Assembly (NCBI GenBank): GCA_963722905.1
Contig: CAVROT010000006.1
Coordinates: forward strand, 62,001-126,000
Length of the DNA stretch: 64,000 nucleotides
Origin: CAVROT01 sp963722905
GTDB lineage: Bacteria > Pseudomonadota > Alphaproteobacteria > Rhodobacterales > Rhodobacteraceae
Direction: 5' to 3'
The notes beneath the pieces were generated by a model, which saw only the letters and a list, made by a program, of their open reading frames with translations, did not search any database and was not told where the DNA came from. Within the stretch, counting starts at the first letter, position 1. Every line of letters starts with the position of its first letter. Positions 57,139 to 64,000 of the stretch are shown in pieces. A program made the position numbers and the translations under genes.

Positions 57139-57240
57139 GGCCGGCCGGCAACGGCGACGGAACTGGCCACGGCGCTCGCCGGGATCCAGAAGCCGCGTCG
57201 TCATACGGCCCTCTGCGGGATGTTCGACGCGAGGTCCGTA

Positions 57241-57381
57241 CTATGGGTTCCAGATTAGCTATTAATTACAGCTGGTTGCGAAAGGTATTGTTCCAACTGC
57301 CCGATTTATCGGTGCGTGGGCTTGATGTATTTCAAACTCATCGACCGGCATTTTAGGAAAATCATATCAAGGATCGTTCCG
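57241..57381 (+). promoter_or_regulatory. AT-rich upstream region of the VPLPA-CTERM gene
   Basis: A markedly AT-rich stretch (for example ATTAGCTATTAATTACAG) within very GC-rich surroundings, directly before the exported-protein gene. It is likely a promoter region, perhaps with a long leader; no specific operator is recognised. Confidence 0.4.
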
Positions 57382-58128
57382 ATGTTCTCCTTTGCCAAGT
57401 TCGCGGCTGTTGCCGCAATCTCTGCCCTTCCCGGCATCGCCTCCGCGGCGTCGACCTACGACGTCACGAACTACAATGCGACGACCGGTCTTTGGACCGA
57501 CAACATGGTTCAGAAGCAGGGCGGCGGCAGGGCCGGCGACGCGTTCTCCAAATGGTCGCTATCGAACGGTCATCTGAGCATCGACGACAACGGCGTTGCA
57601 CGCATGACAGGCAAGGCCACCAACCACGGCGACGGCGCCATCGGCCTGAACTTCGTCCTGGACATGAAGATCGATCCCGACAGCACCAACACCGGCTACT
57701 GCCAGTATGGCGGCGCGCCCTTTGACTGCGTCAATGGCAACAGGAGCAACGCACCTTTCGACACGTCCGCATGGACCTACCTCGACATGCTGGGCGGAAC
57801 GCTGACGGGCACCGGCGAGATGTCGGGCATCGTGCTCAAGCTGTCGGACGTCACGAACGGCAAGCACCTGCCGCAGATGGGCGTCGGCGCCAACGCGTTC
57901 GACAAGGGGGATCTGGGCTTTTCCAGCTGGCTGTCCTGGGTGTCGGCCGACGGCAGCACGGACAATTCGACCAAGTACGACTTTCTGGGATCGTCGGCGA
58001 ATTCCAACAACAAGCACCTGGACTTCAACGTCGACCTGGCCGTGATGCCGCTGCCAGCCGGCGCGCCGCTGCTGATTGCCGGTCTGGGCGTCCTGGGCTT
58101 CGTGCGGAGCCGCCGCAAGGCCGCCTGA
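57382..58128 (+). CDS. VPLPA-CTERM exported protein
   Basis: A 248-residue secreted protein. The signal peptide MFSFAKFAAVAAISALPGIASAAS is followed by a Gly/Asn/Ser/Thr-rich beta-type body. The C terminus is VMPLPAGAPLLIAGLGVLGFVRSRRKAA: a V-x-PLPA motif, one membrane helix and an Arg/Lys end, the VPLPA-CTERM sorting signal handled by exosortase-like transpeptidases. Such proteins are thought to be surface-anchored or part of the extracellular matrix. No exosortase is in the window. Codon use is noticeably less GC-extreme than neighbours, with a high Asn content. The gene has its own AT-rich promoter region and a clear terminator. Confidence 0.83.
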   Translation: MFSFAKFAAVAAISALPGIASAASTYDVTNYNATTGLWTDNMVQKQGGGRAGDAFSKWSLSNGHLSIDDNGVARMTGKATNHGDGAIGLNFVLDMKIDPDSTNTGYCQYGGAPFDCVNGNRSNAPFDTSAWTYLDMLGGTLTGTGEMSGIVLKLSDVTNGKHLPQMGVGANAFDKGDLGFSSWLSWVSADGSTDNSTKYDFLGSSANSNNKHLDFNVDLAVMPLPAGAPLLIAGLGVLGFVRSRRKAA

Positions 58129-58159
58129 ACGCAGCCCCCAACGTCACGAAATGCAGGGA

Positions 58160-58186
58160 TCCGGGCGGCGACGCCCGGGTCTTTTC
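58160..58186 (+). terminator. Rho-independent terminator after the VPLPA-CTERM gene
   Basis: Perfect stem CCGGGCG/CGCCCGG with loop GCGA, followed by GTCTTTT, 33 bp after the stop codon. Confidence 0.85.
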
Positions 58187-58426
58187 ACGTGCCGGTACTG
58201 CGGATTCCGCACGGTCTTCTTTCTCGACGCCGGGAACCGCTGTCAGTCGTCCCGTCAAAGAGTGCATGGGGGTCCAACGGCGCTCGGACACGCGCCGCGG
58301 GTTGCGCCGGTCCGGGGATGCCAGCGCGTACCGGCCGCGCCATGTCCCGGTCCAGCGTCGCCGCGCGCGCGACAAGGGGTACGGCGACCTTCTGCGCAGC
58401 GGATCTCCGGCGCGGGCGCCCGCTGG

Positions 58427-61400
58427 CTATTCGGCGGCGCGCAGGACCGGAGCCGGCTGCGGCTCGGAACCATCGGGCGCATCGTCGTCGGTGTCCCACA
58501 GGATTTCGGGCGACCGGATCTTCCGGGCGCTGCGGTCCAGGGCCAGGTCGCGCGCCAGGTCATCGTCGCCGACCGAACGCAGGGCACGGAGCGACCGGTA
58601 GGCCCCGGCCGACAGCCAGACCCGCGTCGCCAGCATCGAAGGCGTGAAGACCAGCGTCAGGACGGTTGCGATCCCCAGACCGAAGACCACGGCCGTCGCC
58701 AGCTGCTTCCACCACAGGGCGGTCGGACTGTCGATGGTGTAGCCGCCCCCGATGAAATCCAGCGACAGACCGAACATCATCGGCGCCAGACCCGCCATCG
58801 TGGTGATGGTGGTCAGCAGGACGGGGCGGATCCGATCCTCGGCGGTGCGCACGATGGCTTCGATCCGGGGCATGAAGGCCGAGTATTCCTGATAGGTGTC
58901 GATCAGCACGATGTTGTTGTTCACCACGATGCCCGCCAGTGCGACGATGCCGGTCCCGGTCATGATGATGCTGAAGGGCTGACCCATCACCAGCATCCCG
59001 ATCAGGCAGCCCGCGGTCGACAGGATCACGGCCAGCAGGACCAGCACCGCATTGTAGAAGCTGTTGAACTGCGCCAGCAAAATGATGAACATCAGCCCCA
59101 GCGCGGCGGCGAAGGCGCTCATGAGGAAGGCCTGACTCTCGGCCTGGTCCTCCTGATCGCCGGTCCACTCCCACGTGACGCCGGCCGGCAGGGGGTCCGT
59201 CTCAAGCCATTCCGTCAACTCCGCTATGCGTTCGTTCGCGGTGACCGGGACCTCGGCCCCGTCCGGTCCCGGCCGGGTCAGCCCGGACACGACGTCGGCC
59301 TTCACATCGAAATAGCGTTCCTGCCCGTCGCGGTCGATCTGGCCCAGTTTCGCCACAGGCTTGCGGGTGATGAAATTCGACAGCGGAACCAGTCCGTCGG
59401 ATGTGCGGACCTTCAGGCTGTCGAGCGTCGACAGGACGCGGTATTCCTCGGGCAGGCGCACGCGGATCTCTATCTCCTCGTCGGAGGACGGCACCCGCAT
59501 CGTGTCCAGCAGGAGCCCGCGCGTGACCAGCTGAACCATGCCGCCGACGGTGGCGACATCGGCGCCGAACCGGCCCGCTTTCTCGACGTCGACGTCGATC
59601 TGCCAGTCGATACCGGGCAGCGGCAGGGTGTCCTCTATGTCGAAAAGGCCCTCGGTCCGCTCGAACTTGGCGCGGGCCATGCGCGCGGCCTCGCGGAGCC
59701 CTTCCCAATCCTCGCCCTTCAGGCGCAGGTGCAGCGGTTTGCCGTTCGCGGGGCCCATGGCGAGGTTCAGGATCTCGGTCTGGATACCGGGCATGACCGA
59801 CAGCCGTTCGGTCAGGTCCGCGATCACCAGGTCGCCGTCGAGGATGCCAAGGTCGGTGCCGGTTTCGCGCGCGAAGGCGGGCCGGTCCTCCCACGGGATC
59901 AGCTCGATCTGGATCTGGCCGACCGTGTCCAGGGGCCCTTCGGCGCCGCCGGTGTTGTTGTCCAGCCCGCCCGATCCGGCGAAGGCGAAGGCACTGTCGA
60001 TCCCGGTGGTGTCCAACACGATGGCCTCGGCCTCGGACAGCAGCGCGTCCTTCTCGGCAAGGCTCAGGTTGCCGCGGGCCCGGACATAGACGATGGCCTG
60101 CTCCGGTTCGCTTTCGACGAAGAACTCGACGCCGTTGTTGTTGCGGCCGAAATAGCCGAACGTCAGATAGACGAAGAGGACCACCGCGGCGATGGTGACG
60201 ATGGGCATGATCGGATTGCCGACGATGACCTTCATCACCCGGCCGAACGGGGTGCGCTGGCGCCCGGCGGAAATGCGCCGCGGCGTCCGGGCGACGGTGA
60301 CCGACCCCATGGCGATGGAGGTCAGGAACGCGCCGCCCAGGAACAGCACGGCCCCCAGCGCGAGCCCGGCGATCCGCGGCGCCCCGTCGGGAAGCAGATA
60401 GCCGGTGTTGAGCGTCTGCATCGCGCCGAGAAAGACGAGGTAGGCGAAGGGCGGCACCAGGACGGCGCGCGCGGCCCAGATCGGCAGGGCGCGCCGCAGC
60501 CATGCGGACGTGCCGTCGAACATGCGCGACATGCGGCCTGCGACCCCGCCCATGACCGGCAGGTAGACCAGCGCGACCAGCAGCGATGCGGAAAGCACGT
60601 AGATCAGCGTGACGGGCAGCATCCCCATGAACTGCCCCGGCACACCGGGCCAGAACAGCATCGGCAGGAACGCGCAGAGCGTCGTCGCCGTGGAGGATAC
60701 GATGGGCCAGAACATGCGCTTGGCCGCCTCGGTGAAGGCGGCCATCGGGCCGGCTCCTTCCTCGATCCGGCGGTCGGCGTATTCGACCACCACGATGGCG
60801 CCGTCGACCAGCATGCCCACGGCCAGGATCAGCCCGAACATCACGATGTTCGAGATCGTGATGCCGAAGACCCCCAGCAGGATGAAGCAGAGCAGGAACG
60901 ACGTCGGAATCGCGAAGCCCACCAGCAGCGCCGAACGGGTGCCGAGCGCTGCCAGCACCACGATCATCACGAGCGCGATGGCCGTCAGCACCGACCCCTC
61001 CAGCTGCTGCACCATCGAGCGGACCTGCCGCGACTGGTCGTTCGACGCGTTGACCTGCACGGCGCGCTGCAATTCCTCGGGCCAGGTCGCGCGCTCGGCC
61101 TCGACCTCGGCGCGGACCAGCGCGGCCGTGTCGATCAGGTTGAATCCCTTCCGCTTGACCACCTGCAGCGCGACCGTGTTTTCCCCGTCGAAACGCGCGG
61201 TTCCGGTCCGGTCCTCGAAGGTCAGCCGGATTTCGGCCAGCTCGCCCAGGGTGACGACGCGGTCGCCGTTCACCTTCACCGGCAACTCGTAGATGTCTCG
61301 TTGATCGTCGAAGGACGACGGGATCTTGACCGAGAACGTGCCCTGGTCCGTCTCGACCTCGCCGGCGGCGATCAGCTGGTTGTTGTTCTGCACGACCTGC

Positions 61401-62008
61401 AGCAGCTCGGCGGCGGTGACGTTGTAGGCCTCCAGCCGCAGAGGGTCGATCGTCACCTCCAGCATCTCGTCGCGGTGCCCGGCGAGCCCCGCCTCCAGCA
61501 CCGGCTCCAGCCCCTCCAGCCTGTCCTGCATGTCCTTGGCGATCCGCAGGAGCGTGCGTTCGGGCACGTCGCCGGTGAGGCTGACGATCAGGATGGGAAA
61601 CTCGGAGAAGTTGATCTCGTTCAGAGAATACTTGTCGGCGCCGTCGGGAAATTCGGCCTCGACCGTGTTCATGCGGTCGCGCACGTCGGCGATGATCTTG
61701 GTCTTGTCCCACCCGAACTCGAACTCCAGCGCGACGCCGGCATAGTTCTCGGACGCGGTGGCCGACATCGACTTCAGCCCGTCGAGATCCGAAAGCTCGG
61801 TCTCCATCGGCTTGACCAGCAGCTTTTCGCTGTCCTCGGCCGAGATGCCGGGGAACGGCACGGAGACGAAGAGTGCGGGTATCTCGATGTCGGGCTCGCC
61901 CTCCTTGGGGAGGCCGACATAGCTGTAGGCCCCGGCGACCAGCGACAGGACGATGAAGGCGATGACCATGCGGGCATGCGTGGCCGCCCAGTCGACGATA
62001 CCGGTCAC
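58427..62008 (-). CDS. Efflux RND transporter permease subunit (AcrB/HAE1 class)
   Basis: A 1193-residue inner-membrane proton-driven pump, longer than the usual 1020-1050 because of an extra insert around residues 540-620 and a C-terminal tail. The start WAATHARMVIAFIVLSLVAGAYSYVGLPKEGEPDIEIPA is typical. The proton-relay region GLILAVGMLVDGAIVVVEYADRRI lies in helix 4, and the second repeat ends with GIVALAGIVVNNNIVLIDTYQEY. Two large periplasmic loops are present. GTG at 62008 overlaps the adaptor stop (GTGA). The substrate is unknown; no outer-membrane channel is adjacent. Confidence 0.93.
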   Translation of the reverse strand: MTGIVDWAATHARMVIAFIVLSLVAGAYSYVGLPKEGEPDIEIPALFVSVPFPGISAEDSEKLLVKPMETELSDLDGLKSMSATASENYAGVALEFEFGWDKTKIIADVRDRMNTVEAEFPDGADKYSLNEINFSEFPILIVSLTGDVPERTLLRIAKDMQDRLEGLEPVLEAGLAGHRDEMLEVTIDPLRLEAYNVTAAELLQVVQNNNQLIAAGEVETDQGTFSVKIPSSFDDQRDIYELPVKVNGDRVVTLGELAEIRLTFEDRTGTARFDGENTVALQVVKRKGFNLIDTAALVRAEVEAERATWPEELQRAVQVNASNDQSRQVRSMVQQLEGSVLTAIALVMIVVLAALGTRSALLVGFAIPTSFLLCFILLGVFGITISNIVMFGLILAVGMLVDGAIVVVEYADRRIEEGAGPMAAFTEAAKRMFWPIVSSTATTLCAFLPMLFWPGVPGQFMGMLPVTLIYVLSASLLVALVYLPVMGGVAGRMSRMFDGTSAWLRRALPIWAARAVLVPPFAYLVFLGAMQTLNTGYLLPDGAPRIAGLALGAVLFLGGAFLTSIAMGSVTVARTPRRISAGRQRTPFGRVMKVIVGNPIMPIVTIAAVVLFVYLTFGYFGRNNNGVEFFVESEPEQAIVYVRARGNLSLAEKDALLSEAEAIVLDTTGIDSAFAFAGSGGLDNNTGGAEGPLDTVGQIQIELIPWEDRPAFARETGTDLGILDGDLVIADLTERLSVMPGIQTEILNLAMGPANGKPLHLRLKGEDWEGLREAARMARAKFERTEGLFDIEDTLPLPGIDWQIDVDVEKAGRFGADVATVGGMVQLVTRGLLLDTMRVPSSDEEIEIRVRLPEEYRVLSTLDSLKVRTSDGLVPLSNFITRKPVAKLGQIDRDGQERYFDVKADVVSGLTRPGPDGAEVPVTANERIAELTEWLETDPLPAGVTWEWTGDQEDQAESQAFLMSAFAAALGLMFIILLAQFNSFYNAVLVLLAVILSTAGCLIGMLVMGQPFSIIMTGTGIVALAGIVVNNNIVLIDTYQEYSAFMPRIEAIVRTAEDRIRPVLLTTITTMAGLAPMMFGLSLDFIGGGYTIDSPTALWWKQLATAVVFGLGIATVLTLVFTPSMLATRVWLSAGAYRSLRALRSVGDDDLARDLALDRSARKIRSPEILWDTDDDAPDGSEPQPAPVLRAAE

Positions 62009-63306
62009 TGGGTCGCCTCCGCGGCGGCCGCCGCCGTTTCGTCCGAAACCGGCGCCACGGCGGCCTCGCGGTAGGTGGCCGTGACCGGCACGCCGTCGGT
62101 CACGAATTCCTGCCCGACGACTATGACCGCGACCTCGGCTTCCAGGCCCGCCACCCACACCCCGTCGGTCGTGTCGCGCAGCAGGTCGATCGGCGCGAAA
62201 TGGGCCAGCCCGTCATCCGCGCCCACGAGGCGAACGCCCAGCCGGCCATCGTCGTCCAGCGTCATCGCCGATTGCGGCAGCAGATGCGCCTCGGTCCCGT
62301 CGCTGGCGATCACGATCTCGACCGTCTGCCCGTCGCGGATGGCCAGGTCCGGGTTCGCGACCTCGATCTCGGTGCGGAACGTCCGCGTCTCGGCATCGGA
62401 CGACCGGCTGAGAAAGGTCACCCGCCCCTGCACCGTCGCGCCCGAGGCAAGCCGGGCGCGAGCCGGCGCGCCGACCTCGATCTTCGAAACGTTCGCCTCG
62501 GGCACGAAGCCCACCAGCTTGATCGGGTCAAGCTGGATGACCGTGGCGCACATCCCGCCCGGCTGCATCAGGCTGCCCAGCTCGGCCGTGTCCGATTCCA
62601 GCAGCCCCGAGAATGGCGCGCGAATCTCCAGCCGCTCGATCTCTTTCTCCGCCGAGGCGATGCCGGCTTCGGCCGCCTGCACACCTGACCGGGCGCTGTC
62701 GACGCCGGACCGCGCGGATTCGACGGCCGCCAGCGCCGCCTCCACCGCGGCCTCCGCGCCCGCCACCCGGGTCTGCGAGGCGAAGCCGCCCTCGCTCAGC
62801 TTCGATGCGGCGTTGCCGTTGATCTCGGCCTCGCGAAGCAACGCCTCCGCTTCCGCCACCCGGGCCTGCGCCGCGGGAACCTGGGCGCGGGCGTCGGTCA
62901 GCCGTGCCTCGGCCTCGGCCAGCCGCACCTCGCTGGTACCCGGATCGAGCTGGCAGAGAAGATCGCCCGCTTCGATGAAGGCTCCCTTGCGCAGCGGGGG
63001 GGACACGATCCGGCCGGTCGTCTCGGCGCTGACCTCGACCTGACGCTCGGCCTCGGTGCGGCCGCGCAGCAGCACCGCGCCGTCGATGGTGCGCGCTTCG
63101 GAGCGCAGTGCCACCACCGAGACGGCCGTCGGCGCCGCGTCCTCCGCGGGCGGCGTGTCCACGTCCGACGCCCCCACGTCGTCCTCCGCCGGGACGGCCC
63201 GCGCCGGTTCGGCGCCGGCAAGGCGCATGACCGCATCGCGATTGAAGACCAGCGCGTAGAGGGACAGGGCCACGATGCCGGCCAGAAGGATCGAGATTAT
63301 GCGCAT
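62005..63306 (-). CDS. RND efflux periplasmic adaptor subunit (membrane fusion protein)
   Basis: A 433-residue adaptor with an N-terminal membrane anchor (MRIISILLAGIVALSLYALVF). A lipoyl half-motif AETTGRIVSPPLRKGAFIEAGDLLCQLD is followed by an Ala/Glu-rich helical hairpin with heptad character (about residues 120-220; AAVEAALAAVESARSGVDSARSGVQAAEAG). The second lipoyl half IRAPFSGLLESDTAELGSLMQPG and a beta-barrel domain follow. It links the RND pump to an outer-membrane channel. GGAGAC lies upstream of the ATG at 63306. It is the first gene of a two-gene operon with the pump. Confidence 0.92.
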   Translation of the reverse strand: MRIISILLAGIVALSLYALVFNRDAVMRLAGAEPARAVPAEDDVGASDVDTPPAEDAAPTAVSVVALRSEARTIDGAVLLRGRTEAERQVEVSAETTGRIVSPPLRKGAFIEAGDLLCQLDPGTSEVRLAEAEARLTDARAQVPAAQARVAEAEALLREAEINGNAASKLSEGGFASQTRVAGAEAAVEAALAAVESARSGVDSARSGVQAAEAGIASAEKEIERLEIRAPFSGLLESDTAELGSLMQPGGMCATVIQLDPIKLVGFVPEANVSKIEVGAPARARLASGATVQGRVTFLSRSSDAETRTFRTEIEVANPDLAIRDGQTVEIVIASDGTEAHLLPQSAMTLDDDGRLGVRLVGADDGLAHFAPIDLLRDTTDGVWVAGLEAEVAVIVVGQEFVTDGVPVTATYREAAVAPVSDETAAAAAEATQ

Positions 63307-63626
63307 GCGCCTGGTTCGTCTCCCCGCGTCCACAGTCGTTCGGGCCGGCCACAACGCGGACGATCGGCCGAGATCGTGCGGTCCGAGGTTCCATCTCGTC
63401 GGTCATAGTCAATAGTAGGCTCATCCTGAAATTGAAAGGCCCCTGCTGATACGATCGGTTCACATTGCGGTTCTACCGCCCTAGCGCGACACTTTGTTGC
63501 GGGGCCGGAGTGCGTGGGCCGCCGGGCGGGCGCCAGGCGGCTGCGCGCCCTCGCCTCGCGCCGCTGGCAAATGCACGGGCGCCGCGCTAAGAACCGCGGT
63601 GACGGCATCGGCACGAGGGCCACGGT
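63307..63626. promoter_or_regulatory. Divergent intergenic region before the efflux operon and the TPR gene
   Basis: A 320-bp spacer between the leftward adaptor gene and the rightward TPR-protein gene. The part at 63400-63470 is less GC-rich and contains TTGACT on the minus strand (about 63410-63415), a possible -35 of the efflux operon. No regulator gene or clear operator palindrome is seen. Confidence 0.35.
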
Positions 63627-64000
63627 TTGAGCAACAGCGACAGCTTCATCGACGAAGTGAGCGACGAGTTGCGCCGCGACCGCCTCTACCACGCCTTGCG
63701 GCGCTATGGCTGGATCGCGGTCGTCGCGGTCATCGCGCTTGTCGCCGCCGCCGGCTGGAACGAGTGGCGCAAGGCCCAGGCGGCTGCCGATGCGCAGGTC
63801 TTCGGCGACGCGCTGCTGGCCGCGCTCGACGGGACGTCGTCCGAGGATAGGGCCGCGGCGCTGCGCTCCATCGACGTCGATGGCCCCCGGGCTGCGCTGG
63901 TCGCCATGCTGGCGGCCCAGGGCGAGGGCGGACCGTCGGCCGAGGCGCTGCTGGCCATCGCGACCGACCCCGACGTGCCGCCGGTATACCGGGACCTTGC
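63627..64000 (+). CDS. YfgM-like tetratricopeptide membrane protein, 3'-truncated
   Basis: The frame from TTG at 63627 (MSNSDSFIDEVSDELRRDRLYHALRRYG) runs to the window end without a stop. A single membrane helix WIAVVAVIALVAAAGW anchors the protein near residues 29-45, followed by an alanine-rich helical periplasmic part (AQVFGDALLAALDG, AALRSIDVDGPRAALVAML). This matches the YfgM/DUF2133 TPR family, which acts with periplasmic chaperones and is often followed by bamB and der. GAGGG precedes the start. Only 124 residues are visible. Confidence 0.8.
   Translation, partial: MSNSDSFIDEVSDELRRDRLYHALRRYGWIAVVAVIALVAAAGWNEWRKAQAAADAQVFGDALLAALDGTSSEDRAAALRSIDVDGPRAALVAMLAAQGEGGPSAEALLAIATDPDVPPVYRDL

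Noticed and set aside
58076..62074. A 1332-codon rightward open frame across the RND pump gene
   Set aside because: It is antisense to a fully conserved RND permease and its translation is dominated by His, Gln, Arg, Gly and Asp, as expected of an antisense reading in high-GC DNA.

Overview
The window looks like a chromosomal segment of an anoxygenic phototrophic alphaproteobacterium of the order Rhodobacterales. It has very high GC, crtB-crtI and crtA-bchI-bchD-bchO photosynthesis genes, the RegB/RegA redox two-component system beside ahcY, a DUF1013/TrcR cell-cycle regulator, an AmgK-MurU-AddB-AddA-TrxA chain, HslVU and a VPLPA-CTERM protein. Species cannot be fixed from the sequence alone.

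Layout. 1-15.8 kb: housekeeping and small-molecule genes, mostly on the minus strand in tightly overlapped operons. They are a TrcR fragment, alpha/beta hydrolase, IlvD/Edd dehydratase, Ggt-GhrA pair, Pth-DUF2332-DUF2237 operon, LysR-EamA pair, ArfB with a leader-like segment, YhhQ, and a UMF1 transporter-MepA-lipoprotein operon. 15.8-23.3 kb: part of a photosynthesis gene cluster. crtI/crtB run leftward and crtA/bchI/bchD/bchO rightward from a perfect TGT-N12-ACA PpsR/CrtJ-type palindrome. Two spacers inside these operons hold small ORFs that overlap or abut their neighbours. 23.4-33.3 kb: CreA, a hybrid histidine kinase, DUF2853, AhcY, an HD hydrolase, divergent RegA/RegB (RegB with a 27-bp tandem duplication) and a PAS protein. 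33.5-44.9 kb: tsaE-amgK-murU-addB-addA-trxA, then hslV, a DM13 protein on the other strand, and hslU.

45-53.5 kb is the unusual part. Two degenerate back-to-back IS3-type elements and a tRNA-Ala(GGC) gene are followed by about 5.4 kb in which every recognisable gene is broken by frameshifts, stops, deletions or start-codon loss. The remnants form a coherent pathway: 4-hydroxybenzoate 3-monooxygenase (pobA), protocatechuate 4,5-dioxygenase (ligA, ligB), CHMS dehydrogenase (ligC), 4-oxalomesaconate tautomerase (ligU/galD), an N-terminal piece of a GalB-type hydratase, CHA aldolase (ligK/galC) and a DUF1932 dehydrogenase. I read it as a dead protocatechuate meta-cleavage island caught mid-decay.

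54-64 kb returns to intact genes: trpD without trpG or trpC, an Atm1-type ABC exporter, a VPLPA-CTERM exported protein with a clear terminator, an RND pump with its adaptor, and the start of a YfgM-like TPR membrane protein that runs off the window.
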